Positions 45,933 through 57,507 of a stretch of DNA of 64,000 nt are shown here, one piece after another. The stretch lies in assembly GCF_003073045.1 (NCBI RefSeq), contig NC_037593.1:5695525-5759524 (forward strand). The letters run 5' to 3'. The translations under genes were made by a program, and so were the position numbers. Source of the stretch: Pomacea canaliculata. Its lineage: Eukaryota > Mollusca > Gastropoda > Architaenioglossa > Ampullariidae. Under the pieces are notes generated by a model. It was given only the letters and a program-made list of their open reading frames with translations. It did not search any database and was not told the DNA's origin. Every line of letters starts with the position of its first letter. Position 1 is the first letter of the stretch.

Positions 45933-47105
45933 TGTGAGAGAGAGAGAGATTCAAAAGAAAAATCTTGAATTCTTTAATCCTTCGATTTATGGCTGCATAA
46001 TTCAGATAGTCGGTTTAGCATCAAGCATAAAATCACAAGAACTGGGACAACCAACTGTATGAATTAACGGATAGAACATAAAATGTCAAAGTTATCTTGT
46101 AACTTGAAAAAAAGTATGACTGTACATCAGTTTGATCCACATAAGAGTGAGAAACTGGGGGAGGAAGAGAGAAAAAGTGAGTGAACTAACGACGCTTGTG
46201 TATTCCAGCCACCTATAGGTATTTGACCTACTTTGTATATTTCTGTCTTCTAAGCTTTACTGGCTGTCGATATATATATAATCAATTCGTAACCGTCGAG
46301 AAAAATTTATCCCTTTAATTCCATGTTAGCCATAAACGCAAAAAAGTCGAAACATTTACTCTAGTAAAACAGAAAACGAGAAAGAAAAGGGTCCCTAAAC
46401 GTTAGCCCGTACATACCTTATCCTGATTCAACCTTTCCTGTTATCTTTTGTTTTCCCACTTTCCAGTGCATTCTTTGTTTTCTTTTCCCAAATTATTTTT
46501 TTAATATAATCAACATTTTAACTAGCGTGATAAGTGAGGAATTTGGGCGGAATTTGGCTAAGGTGAAGGGTCGAAATGGGGGTTATTTTGGAGTTTTTTT
46601 TTCTGTATACTACACAGCTTTTTTCTAAAGTTCTAAACAATAATAATAATTCATCAGATTATATCTAAAAGCTACTCGAAGCGCGTATCACACACGCACG
46701 CAAGCGCTTTTTTTTTTTTTTTTTTAAAGGGGGAGTAGGGGAAGTTCCATTTGTCTATGCATGCCACTGGCAAGGATTTGCAACCACAGTGTACAAATAC
46801 TGCACGAGAGCGCTTGCCAAAGTTAAAAATGGAGAACTGTAGCATTCTGAGCACAAAGGAGTGTTGGGGTCTCAGCACCCTTGATGGTTTATACTGGTGA
46901 ATAAGAGTAGACGTGAAGGTAAGATAACTACATGTACTACAGTGCAGGCAGCGAAAACAAAGGGAGGCCACTGCGCGCCGCCTGGTGGAAGCCAGTGCAG
47001 GCCCCTGAGCAGCGAAGGACTCGTGACGAGCCCCACACAGAACAATGCCTGCAGCGTGGGTCGGACTGAATTAGCTGGTTTGTTCAGCTGCGCATCAGGA
47101 AACCA
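45933..47105. other. intergenic DNA
   Basis: AT-rich, with a run of about 19 T at 46,707-46,725. No gene is supported. Confidence 0.4.
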
Positions 47106-47435
47106 TTGAGAACTGTAGCACCCGACACGGGAGAGAATAAGCGACACTGCGAGTTTGTTTGCAGCACCGAGAGGCAATGCTTACGAATCCTCCAAAAAGA
47201 CGATGACAATCAGTCGCATAAAATCACGTGGCCCATGGCATCGACCAAACTGCAAATTGTTGAAGACACGTCCAGAAAACAGAGAAATAAGACCTCGCCA
47301 TGGTCAGATCCTTTCAAAAGGTCATTCACTACTCGCACTAAAGCTGTCTCGGTGCTGTACGACTTAAATAGGCTGATTGGTAAAGCTCTGGACAATCAGG
47401 CATTGCGTGAGCCACAAGCTGCTGCAGAACAATAA
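47106..47435 (+). CDS. candidate terminal exon or small ORF with a dibasic site
   Basis: A 109-codon open frame is less AT-rich than its surroundings and ends in TAA. Its C-terminal part reads SDPFKR followed by SFTTRTKAVSVLYDLNRLIG and a Gln/Ala-rich end, an amphipathic-helix-like stretch after a Lys-Arg pair, as in peptide-hormone precursors. However, no signal peptide is present in this frame, so it would have to be the last exon of a longer gene; acceptor-like CAG sites lie at about 47,090 and 47,163. No family match is recognised. It may be only a chance ORF. Confidence 0.22.
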   Translation: MRTVAPDTGENKRHCEFVCSTERQCLRILQKDDDNQSHKITWPMASTKLQIVEDTSRKQRNKTSPWSDPFKRSFTTRTKAVSVLYDLNRLIGKALDNQALREPQAAAEQ

Positions 47436-49673
47436 GTTTAAGTAATGTCGAGAGAAAGGGAAATTACACACTATGTCCTATTTATATATATGCACGATAT
47501 ATATTGTAAGCACTTTATTGAAACATTTGGCATGCTTTCATTCCATGGATACGTTTCCACTACTGTTCACTTCCAGTCGGTGTTTTGTTCGTATGGATAC
47601 ACAACACAGCGTTTTATATGATCATTTGTCTGTTCTTCTTCAGTAATTCATTAACAGTAGGCATTAATTACAACTACCATTCACACCCATCATACCCACA
47701 CATACTCTACTCATTACAATATTTTCTGACGCTGACTAGTTGTACGCAGTTGTACTGTCACGTGACAGTGAAAACAATGGTAAGAATAACGGAGTACCAG
47801 TAACATTCATAAAAATAGGTATAACATTCATATAAAACAAAAGCAGCGTGCGATTTTCTTCTCTGCTGGCGTGTCCATGTCACTTGTCCGAAGGGTCAGA
47901 AAAGAGGAGACCTATACACTATCTGACCTCTTTATTTCGCAACCACCCGTTTCTCACAAATGTAACAGGATGTATGAACTATGGGTAGTTTTGGGGAAAT
48001 CCGTTTTCGTGTGGAGAGAGGCTCAGTGGTTGGCGAGAAAACGAGTTGAAACAGTGCATAGAGCACACACACGTGTATAAGTGTTCATCATAAAGAATAT
48101 TCAGGGTGGCAGCAATATAGTTGACCTCTCTCTCACACACACACACCCCAAGAGAGGATCCAGATACCTCCACAATTGATGTGTTGACATTCATACGCTA
48201 ATCCTTCTGCAATGTGTCCGTGTGTGTGTGCTCTCACAAGAGAAGCTTTGCAAAGATCGTTAGGGTCTATGTTGCCTCTGAATGGCTGTCATAATGTGTG
48301 CCATACCTGTGCACAAAGGGTTTTTACAGCCATCGTCATGCATAAAACCTTGTCATCCTGTACGCGCACTCGAAGGTGTGTTGAGTGCGTGCATGCACAC
48401 GAAACAAGATCAGACAACAGTGTAAAATCCAACTGGGGCGGGGGACGCAGTCTACCTCTCTCCAAACAACAATATATGGTCTGTAATGTACTTGTGTTGC
48501 AATACAGTTTCAGTCCTAATCGAAAAAAATCACTAAAATCTAATCTTGAAGGCTGTTTACACTTATTTTATTCAATGTATGTTTGCGAATTGCAAGAATA
48601 ATTATCCTGGACATAGACTGTAATACTAAACCAACTCATTCTGATCAATGCTAATCAGTTGAGCATATCGTAATGCTAATCAAATGAGAGTATCGTAAGC
48701 AGTGCCACCACTGAATGTGTATCTTGCACTATGGCAACATTGTTTGCACACATTGCACAATGTCATGGCAACATTGTTTGCACACATTGCACAATGTCAT
48801 CTTTTTTGTGCTTGTCTTACACAGTGTCAGCATTGATGAAGTGAGCAGGGACTAGACACACATTCGCATTCCCTTTGACACAAAATACAGACTGAACTCT
48901 AGTAGTCTTCATCACAGAAAAATAAAGGTTATTACAAAATTGTTTCTGACCAGTATATATCTGTTGCTTACCAACACCTGTTAGCAAAATAAAGTCACAT
49001 TTTGAGAGGAGAGAGAGAGTGGCCTACAATCTCTCCAAACATAAGCGTGCTATCACACACACAGAGAGGAACAAATCCAGAGGATGATGTGTCCCTCCAT
49101 GTTTAACCCCAGGCACCGTTAAAGTAGGGCCACACCAACCCTTTTGAGAAGGAAAGGACTTCAGATGAAAAATCATCAAAATATATAGTAGATATTTTGA
49201 ATAATTAACACATCATGGGATGTAAAAAGGGAGAGGAGATATCTTTCAATTATGAGTGAGTAATGTAACAATAATACAGAGAGAAGGTTGAGAGATAAGA
49301 GACATCAATGACATCATTTACAGGCATGGGTAAACGATGACTGGCATTACATAAAGTATGGCGAGGTAATGGCTGAGTTGGTTGTTTGTAGAAACTGTTC
49401 AAGGCGCACCTGTATCATAGCCAGCCTAGCCCACGGCAGTCTGTAGTGTATACACTGTTCATCTCAACCTTAAAAAAATAAAAATCAATGTAGCAATTTC
49501 TCAAGTTCCGGCATTTACTCAGCGATCCCTGTAGATGGGGATACTGTGTGTCTGGCGACAAGCGGAACTATGTCTATCAATATCAAAGACCTTGCATAGT
49601 GGAGATACAATGTCTGGGGTCAATACTGCCGCCGACCTAGCGACACTGGCAGCTGCAACAGATGCCACCAGCA
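47436..49673. other. intergenic DNA downstream of the Rab-like gene
   Basis: No gene is supported. A 34-bp tandem duplication is listed separately. Several CA/GT and GA simple stretches occur (48,133-48,150, 49,007-49,020). Confidence 0.4.
48731..48798. repeat. 34-bp exact tandem duplication
   Basis: Two identical 34-bp units starting ATGGCAACATTGTTTGCACA lie head to tail (48,731-48,764 and 48,765-48,798). Each unit contains an inverted pair, CATTG and CAATG, around GCA. Confidence 0.92.
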
Positions 49674-51667
49674 TCAGCACCCACACTTTCCTTTGGACTC
49701 TTCTTTCGATTTGTCCTCCATTTTCTGCTCCAGCGGCAAGATGGAGGTGGATAGTGTTGGAATGCGAGAGGCGTTCAGAAGGATCTTGTCGATGATCTTT
49801 TCCAGGAGGTCGACAAAAGTGTAGATGTGTTCAACGCTGATTTCCTCGTAAGGCAGTCCCAAGTGATTGGCGAATTCTTGAGCTATTGATAAAGTCACCT
49901 GACGCTGATTTCCAGTCACGTGACAATTGCAGCCGGCCAGCGCCATCACCATTTCTTCCCAATGGTCTTGATTTTTCAGTTCCTGCAGCCTGTCAAGGAC
50001 AGGTAAAGGACAAGTAGAATTATTAGATTACTAGACCAGCGAGGCGGTAACTACTTAGTATCGAGTGGAAACAACTGTGAACCCGCCCTCCCTTCCCATT
50101 CCACATTCATACATTCTCTCTCTCCTCTCTTCTCTCTCTCCTCCCCCCCCCCCCCCCCCACCAACTCTCTCTCTCTTAAGCAAGTGCAATTGAAAAACTT
50201 ACCAATCAGAAATACCGTCGAAAGTTGCTTTTTTGGTGACATCGAACAAAAGTAGACAACCGTGGGCTCCTCTGTAGAAGGATGATGTGACACTTCGAAA
50301 GCGTTCTTGTCCTGATTGTGTGATATACATAATATTAGCACATAAGATTTGTATCTACACCCCTATATATGATCTATAATATTGTGATTATCTAATACTT
50401 TCGTAAGATTTGAAAAGTTTATGAGTGACACTTTTTTTTTTTTTTTTTTTTTTGCACTGAAAGAGGACAGTGACAGTACATGGAAACGTTTCCATTGTAA
50501 AGGCCTAGGCCAGTGGAAAAGTCTGGAACGTATCTCAACTACGACCTCACGATGTTGCCCTTTATCTGTGCATGGTTCTATTTGAAGGCGGAAGAAGGGG
50601 TCTCCCTCCCCCAGATTTGGGGACATAATATCTTTACTAAGCTTTGTCCAATCATTGGAAAAACAACCCCCCACCACCACCACCACTAGACATTTTACTT
50701 TAAAATCGGTTTAATTATGTTTAAGTCAATAAGCAAAACCTTCATCGCATGCATTCCATTAAAGTAAATTTAAAATGATATTATCATTAATTTGACTCGT
50801 ATTGGGAAGCCCCGCTTTCTTGTAAATCTCTCTCTTCCACTCTCTCTCTCTCTCACACACACACATAACTGATAACACTTGATATTTTGTTGTACCATGC
50901 AAGACGGAAAACCCTTGCGAGATACCCGACATACCCCGATCAACATGTGGTTGACATAATGTTAATACTGAGACCGCTGCACCCCAAATAGTGTGCGAAT
51001 TATCCACCCGTGTTTAGCGCACTGAAACGATATTTAACTTTTTGTAATAAATTTATTAATATATTCCTCGTAGCAAATGTTAAAATAAATTCATAAACAT
51101 TCTTAGTCGTCTCTAACTTTAATTGTCAACAGTGAGTCATCTGCGATTTCGGCGCAGAAGGCAGCAAAAACTATTTCATTATTGATGGCGAGCCCGTAAT
51201 CAATGAAAATCACGAAAGTATAATCAACGATTGCTGAGGTCTGAATGAATACAGCAACAAAAATGTTGATGAGAGACCAGTCAGAAATATTCCTCCCGTA
51301 ACAAACAAACAAACAAACAAACAAACAAACAAACAAACAAAGCAAAAACAAAAGCCAATTCAAATGTGAGAAGACGTTAGACCTCCAGAGCAAAGTAATT
51401 AATTAACGTCAGCTAATTAATTCATTAAAAATTACATCATGCGCTTAAAACACTTTATAAAGTACCTCCCGTTTCTTGAATTTTTGCTCTGACTTTTCTG
51501 TCGTCAGGGCGCACAAACACCATTTCCAGAAGTCCCATTCTGCGCGGTTCCAGACACCACACCTCCCGGGTGGGGGTCAGCTCCCCCAGCGAACGCATTA
51601 GCGCCCCTTTGTTGACTGTGAAATCCCCCAGCAAAATAATCTTCAAGGTGTAGTCGTAGCGAGCCAT
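49674..51667 (-). CDS. Rab-family small GTPase-like protein with degenerate nucleotide-binding motifs (three exons)
   Basis: Exons 51,667-51,466, 50,311-50,203 and 49,989-49,674 (minus strand, GT-AG, phases 1 and 2) join in frame into 208 residues, the usual Rab length. The start is in good context (CCCATGG). Family identity is clear from the beta-1 strand YDYTLKIILLGD, the switch II block GQERFRSVTSSFYRGAH, the LLLFDVTKKATFDGISDW block and the C-terminal CGC prenylation motif (residues 206-208). The nucleotide-binding motifs deviate: the P-loop GxxxxGK[S/T] is GDFTVNKG (14-21), DTAGQ is ETGGQ (65-69), NKxD is CNCH (124-127) and SAK is SVE (155-157). An intact frame and intact splice sites argue against a pseudogene. 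It probably sits on membranes through its prenyl tail but may not bind or hydrolyse GTP normally. Intron 2 carries CT repeats with a 17-C run (50,143-50,159). Confidence 0.87.
50143..50159. repeat. poly-C run within CT repeat
   Basis: Seventeen consecutive C bases directly follow a CTCTCTCTC tract, inside an intron of the Rab-like gene. Confidence 0.95.
50432..50453. repeat. poly-T run
   Basis: Twenty-two consecutive T bases in an intron of the Rab-like gene (poly-A on the coding strand). It could be the tail of a retroposed copy, but no element body was recognised. Confidence 0.9.
51301..51340. repeat. (CAAA)n microsatellite
   Basis: About ten perfect copies of ACAA/CAAA inside intron 1 of the Rab-like gene. 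Confidence 0.95.
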
Positions 51668-53197
51668 GGGTCACTCCCTGCTCCTCCTCACTTCACGAAA
51701 CGTCTGCAGAGCAAAGTCCAGTCGCTTTTCCAAGACTCCAGTTCCTGTTGTCAGAGTTGGAAGAGTTCACTTACTAGGACTACTACCATCGCTTATGGCT
51801 GGGCTGTAGTTCTCTTATCAACAAGCTCCATGTTTCTAGTCTAATCAGACACCTGTCCTCTCGGATCACGGATTTTCCCTTGTAAATGGAAACAATTTCT
51901 TTCTTAGTTTTATTTAGATATCCAGTTTCTCCATCAATCAGGCACTGTTGTGTTCTTGGCGACGATCGCTGTTCCTCAGGCTTGTGGTGCTCCCTCTCTC
52001 TCTGTGTTTTCTCAGATTGTAGATATTCGGCGCTTTCTAGTCCTCTGGTACACCTGAAAATAAACTTTTGTGGTCAGTGTCTTCGATACCCGTGGATAGT
52101 GAATTGGTAGTTCAAATAGCAAATCTCTATTAGCCCGAATCAGGCAGGTGTTTCGGCATGCTTTAATACACTGAGTAGGGGGATTCTGTGACCATGTCAC
52201 ACGAATAGGAGAAGACAACAGACCACAATGTGAGAAAAATAAAGGAGTTCCTCTCTTCCTCTTATCGAATATGAGATAAAGCTTGATGATTGGGTCACGA
52301 GGTATGGACACAAACAGCTTTTTATACAGCGACTTATAACGATAACTTTCCCTCTCCTAAAAATAACGGCAGCCACGCACAAATAAACATAAACGCTATC
52401 GGCTGCTTTTGAAGATGGGTTTACTAGAGACCAGTAATTATTAATATAAATTATTCATAAAACTGCCTGACACTTTACAAGACTTCTGTGTTCATTACGT
52501 TTAGAGAAAGAATACCTAAATATTTTGACACGTTTGATAATGTTTTAATTTACTGTTGCTTTTACCTTTGTTATTTTGTTTGCTGCATTAATTTTACGCT
52601 TAAAATGTTCATAAAATGTGTATACCCTACAAAGAGCTTGATATCTATACAGGGGCATCATATTTATTTTTATATGAAAATGTTTCAATGTGAATAATAT
52701 TATTACCAGTAATAAAAAGTTCAAAGTAAAACATTTCATGGTGTGCATTGTGCTACATTTTCAGTCCAATAAAAGAATATAAATTAACTGTTAATCTGCC
52801 AGATTCCGGATATTATTAAAAATAATTCTCCAACATTCCAAAAGCAAACTTGTTAACAGAACTCGACTTTATATTTTGAAATAATTTAAAGATGGAATGT
52901 TAAAATTATGATATCTTTATAGATTTGTACATCGTACATAAATTGTAACTAGAGAAAAATAGGGGTTGAAATGTCGTTTTCATTATATATTGTTGCACCG
53001 ATATTTGACAATAAGAATACATGTTGTTACTTAACATTAGTATCTTTACTGTCTGCAGTTTACAACTTCCTGCACACCAAAAATCTGAAACTAAACAGTA
53101 AAAGAAAAAAATAAAGCGAGAGTAAGTATTGCCGAGAGCTCTTAATGTGAGGTACTGACACGTACGAATCGTCGAGTGCTCTTACAGAAATACTTAT
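51668..53197. other. upstream region of the Rab-like gene and AT-rich spacer
   Basis: The first 150 bp (51,668-51,820) are less AT-rich and should hold the minus-strand 5' untranslated region and promoter of the Rab-like gene; no TATA box stands out. The remainder is AT-rich with no supported gene. Confidence 0.35.
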
Positions 53198-53578
53198 GTG
53201 TGTGTTATAGTCAGGCTGATCCTGTTGTCTGCTAAAGCCAAGACATCAACAAAATATACATGTGACATACACACAAACCACAGAGGAAGTGAATGTGTTG
53301 TCATTGCTTTCCCCAACCTTCGAGACAAATACGTCAGTGATTTCGCAATCTGTAATAAACGAATTTCTTCCACACTTTGTATCCGGTTCAACCTCGCCCA
53401 TGTCGATGTGCAGTCGACCGTGGTTTTCAATATCCTAACGCAAGTCCCTTCAGGGAAGCGGAACTCCCTATTCAGTGACACGAAACCGGACTTTTCACTA
53501 CAAATGTTGTCTGTTATGTGGGTTTCGCACCTGTGCAGGAGGACACAAACTGCACACCCAGCACCTGCTGAGAAAATA
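53198..53578 (+). CDS. candidate coding exon fused to a transposon end
   Basis: A 180-codon open frame starts at 53,198; its first 127 codons precede the terminal repeat of a MITE at 53,579 and the rest is transposon sequence. The host part has a beta-rich, Cys-containing flavour, for example FPNLRDKYVSDFAICNKRIS and RFNLAHVDVQSTVVFNI, suggesting an extracellular-domain exon. No family is recognised. The minus strand is also open over 53,194-53,481, so chance cannot be excluded. Confidence 0.25.
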
Positions 53579-54278
53579 TACTGTAAATTTCAGACTATAA
53601 GCCGCCACTTTTCCCTAGCTTTAAAACCTGAGTGGGAATTTTTTTCTGGATTTTTCAGATTGCAATTAATTTTTTTAGATGAGCTGCTAGGTCAGTGGTT
53701 CTCAAAGTATTTCGGACCGCGGACCACTTTACTTAAGTAAAAAATATGGCGGACCACCAAGGCCTAAAAATCACTCTGTACTATGAATTTCAAATTTAAA
53801 TTACCGCATTTGTTTCATTACAATTCAAAACTAAATGTCCTTTTGTGACAGTAGTATAGTAATAAGTTGACATAAAACTACCTCGTTCTTTGTAATTAAA
53901 ATATTAATGCGAGGAATACATCTCTTTAAACATCACTTTGCTGACATATGACGACTATCAGCCGCGGACCACCTGACTTCTGCCCATGGACCACTAGTGG
54001 TCCGCGGACCACACTTTGACAACCACTGTGCTAGGTGTTAACGTTGTTACAGTGTGAACTGTTCAGATTTTTAAATCAAGGCCGCATACAACTGAAGCAT
54101 TCAGATCAGTTGCTGAAGAACACATCCTCGTCATGCCGAAATGCCTGCGAGGCAGCTTTAAAGTTGTAGATATCTGCTGCTTGTAAACCAGTGAAAAAAG
54201 TATACATATATTTTTTTTACAAAATTTAATGGGTGTGGCTTATATACAGGTGCGCTCAATAGACCAAAATTTACAGTA
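53579..54278. mobile_element. Tc1/mariner-type MITE interrupted by a hAT MITE
   Basis: The left end TACTGTAAATTTCAGACTAT and the reverse complement of the right end, TACTGTAAATTTTGGTCTAT, are inverted repeats flanked by TA (53,577-53,578 and 54,279-54,280). Inside, GTGTGGCTTATATACAGGTG before the right end and TATAAGCCGCC near the left end match a widespread family of small TA-targeted elements. Without the inserted hAT copy (53,693-54,028 plus one 8-bp duplication) the element is about 356 bp, with no coding capacity. Confidence 0.82.
53693..54028. mobile_element. hAT (Charlie-like) MITE nested in the TA-type MITE
   Basis: The left end CAGTGGTTCTCAAAGT and right end ACTTTGACAACCACTG form inverted repeats of the Charlie-type hAT class. 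Perfect 8-bp target duplications TGCTAGGT flank it (53,685-53,692 and 54,029-54,036). Both sides contain repeated GGACCACC/GGTCCGCGGACC words. At 336 bp it is non-coding and must rely on an autonomous hAT transposase elsewhere. Confidence 0.93.
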
Positions 54279-55470
54279 TATCTCCATGTATTTATTTTAT
54301 TTTGTATGGATGTAATAATAACTACACTGTCTATCCTACATTTTTCTCTGAATTTAACTTGGGAAGGGACCGCATATAAGCTTCATAAAACCAGTGAACT
54401 AACTTCACGAGATCAAACATGTTACTCACCCCCACTGATGAAGTTCTCTTGACACCCATACGGTTGAAATGTTTCGAGTGTTTACCGTGTGCTTGTACAC
54501 CACCAATGTATTTATGAGAAAACTTGGGTGCGAGAGGGGTGGCTGGGTGCGGCGAAATGAATGTAGGGGTGGATAGAGGCGGTGGAGCAGACAAAAATAA
54601 CCGCCGTTGCGTTTGTATTCGGTCATAACGACCTGGATTTGAGCCATGGGTGTGTTTTCCTATCGACAGCGATCTACCAATAGCGTGGCAAGAATTTCTC
54701 TTTTGTAGCAGATACAGGTTCTAAAAACCTTTTATGAGATTCAACCCCTCGAGATCGAGGAAGCAAAGACACGTTTATTCACATATTTATCAAACCTAAG
54801 AGAAAAGAATCACAATGACAATAATTGTTTGCCAATCTATGTAAGTCTGTGTTAAAGACTAATTTAAAGCGTATAACTGAATTTTCATTCGGCACTCACC
54901 TTGCATGAAATGTTGAAAATTCTAATTCTCAATTCCAAGACAAATGGAGGAAGAAAAAGGCGGGGGAGTCATGGCCCATGCGTGAGATTTTCCGCTCATA
55001 ATTAAAAATATTAATAACACCTTAGAACCATGTACGCACACCTCTAATACAGAACTTTAATTATACCTTCATGTGAACATGTAGACCAGTTCGTCCACTG
55101 AAAGCATAGAAACTTTTATGAAAGAAGAGACGAGTGACCATATGTCGCTCATTCCAGTTGTTAAAACGAGATAACAAGTTTTAAACTACATAGCAAGTTT
55201 TTAAAACTTACAGAAGTTGAAGTGGATGTCAACGCCAAACAAATGGAATTTACAGACGTAAGGTATGTCAAATACAGGTATCAAGTACACCGGAGTAGAC
55301 AAACAAAGTGTTTTCGTTGTAATCCGATCTCTGCCGGCCTTCTTTCTGAGCTCGTCTCACATGCACACGTTGTGTTTCTGAAAGCTATGTGCCCCTATTG
55401 ATGCTATCTGGGAATTTTTTTAAAAAAGTCTTTTCAAATGTCTGCTTTGACCACGTTTTCTTTCTAAATA
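54279..55470. other. intergenic DNA
   Basis: No supported gene. A minus-strand frame at 54,426-54,647 starts at ATG in a CCCATGG context and runs to a GTGAGT donor, but its composition (Pro/His/Ser-rich, overlapping open frames) is not convincing. Confidence 0.35.
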
Positions 55471-55474
55471 TTAC

Positions 55475-55635
55475 TTGGTGGCCCCATTTCCCTGGGCGAT
55501 ACAGCGAGGGTTGGCTGTCCTGGATTCGGATCTCGTCTCGGGCACGCTGTTCTTTCTCTACATATGTGGCATATGGCTTGCCGTGATACAGCGTTAATTG
55601 CTGGCTCAACTTCCCTTCTGCATCAGACATTCTCT
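55475..55635 (+). mobile_element. second, diverged SINE copy
   Basis: GGATTCGGATCTCGTCTCGG corresponds to the B-box region of the SINE at 44.5 kb, and the following CATATGTGGCATATGGC aligns with its tail. The A-box half is poorly preserved. The exact ends are uncertain. Confidence 0.4.
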
Positions 55636-57018
55636 GCCGTTTCCCATATATCAGCTATATATATAAGGTACAATACCACTTTGCCAAAGATCAAACTCTT
55701 CAAACACAACACTATAATACAGTGAATGAAGATGTGAACTCATGCGGAACTGCAACGCAGAAACAAAACAAAACAAAAAATACCCCCAAACAAACAGACA
55801 ACTGTTGTTTTTTTGATCTTCCAACAAGGAAGTCGACAACAAAGCCAGACGTCCCCATGCAATCGGGGACATGTGTTACCAGAAATAGCCCTATTTAATT
55901 TGTTGTTGCACAAGCATTGGGAGGAAAAAAAAAACCTATATGTTCATAGAGCTGGCAAATACTTGTCACCTAGGAACACCTACACGCGTAAAACACAAGT
56001 ATACACATAAAAATACCAAAATTACGATCTCAATTATGTATAAAGAAAAAAAACGAGTTGCAGAGAACTATACGAGAATATTGACTACATCTACACACGC
56101 GCGCGTTTCAACTTGGCCGGGGTACCCGTACCCGCATACACAAGATAAAAGAGAGAGTTGCGCAGTCTAACCTAAGGTGTTGTTTCTTACTGACCTTTCT
56201 CTACCCTGCTTAAAATTTTCCCAGAACGTTCATATGACACATTAAGATTAATTACAAATGCTGACTGAAATTCGATGAAAGTTAAAATTACAGTACTGAT
56301 TTGTTATGTCACCGCCATCCATCTATACAAATGTTAGGCAAGAGGTGAAATAAATGAGGAAATATTATCCCCTAGTGGTGACCTTTTGGGCAGGGGTTGT
56401 GGTGGAATCTCTTTAAAGTCTGTCAAGAGATAATGTCTGTGAGATAACAGATGGCAAGATAATGAGCTGAGATAGAGCATTTATGCCAAAGGTTACCCAT
56501 GCGATAGATTATAAGGTTATAGCCTACACCGACGGCTCTCCGCTCCACACTTGCCCAGGGCCCCGCATACTGCTAAGGCCGCCTCCTGTGTGATTGTGAC
56601 TAGTTTGAGTGCATGATCAATTATTTCTTTCAAAATTTGGATCAAGCCCACATTCCTACCATGAGTGATTATTCTTTTCACTTGTCTTTCTTCATTCTTA
56701 AAAAGCAACCACGTTTTTTAACCAACAAAATCTTGAAACAGAAGGAGGATTTATTTGAATCACATGTAACTCACAACCAGCATAAGAACATCATCATGCA
56801 AGATAGCAGAGTGTTCTTACTGCAAATGCTTTGATTACCTATTTTGAAGTTATACATTTGTGCAACGCATTTTTGGAATACTATTTTTAGTCACAGCATG
56901 CATTTACTTGCATTAGGCATTTTACTTCGATGTGAGTAATGATGCCAGTATTGCTGCATATATACAGATGCACAAAGGATGAAACCATTTATGATTGCAT
57001 GCATGCACTGGTGTTCAT
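55636..57018. other. AT-rich intergenic DNA
   Basis: Nothing was recognised. Short A runs occur (55,925-55,934, 56,046-56,053). Confidence 0.4.
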
Positions 57019-57026
57019 ACCTTAAT

Positions 57027-57499
57027 GCAGGGATGCCCAACCTACGGCCCGCGGGCCATATCCGGCCCGCGATGCGGTCTCATCCGGCCCGCGAAACTTC
57101 TACCCTCAGTGCAGGAAATCGGCATGTTAGTAATAATAATAATTAAAAAAAAACCTTCAAAAAAAAAAAAAAAAAACGAAGCAAAAGGGAAGAAGAAGTG
57201 TTTATCCCTACGTAGGGGCGTCTCTCAATCTTTTTTTCGATGGACGAACATTTCGATTCAGTGCTCCGACTTGGTGTCTCTACGATGCAGCCGGACATTC
57301 AGAAGTTGCTTCTTGGAAAACTTCAAATATCCCACTAATTACTACATAATTAATGGTAAGTACAACTTGTTTCTAAAAAAAATAGTATCTGCTCTATTTT
57401 ATTTTCCTTTTTGTATTTTTGCGGTGAAGCGGCCCGTCACACGCATGTCGGAATTTAAATGTGTATGGCCCCCAGGCCCAAAAAGGTTGGGCAACACTG
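57027..57499. mobile_element. hAT-type non-autonomous element
   Basis: The ends CAGGGATGCCCAACCT and AGGTTGGGCAACACTG are inverted repeats with perfect 8-bp target duplications CCTTAATG (57,019-57,026 and 57,500-57,507). The left subterminal region has repeated GGCCCGCGGGCC/CCGGCCCGCGA words and the right has GGCCCCCAGGCCC. The interior includes a run of A (near 57,157-57,174) and no recognisable transposase. The intact duplications and ends suggest a fairly recent insertion. Confidence 0.93.
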
Positions 57500-57507
57500 C
57501 CTTAATG

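Noticed and set aside
49535-49795. 86-codon + strand open frame
   Set aside because: It is antisense to the last exon of the Rab-like gene.
54426-54647. Minus-strand frame starting at CCCATGG and ending at a GTGAGT donor
   Set aside because: The peptide is Pro/His/Ser-rich without family resemblance and an overlapping frame is equally open; support is too weak.
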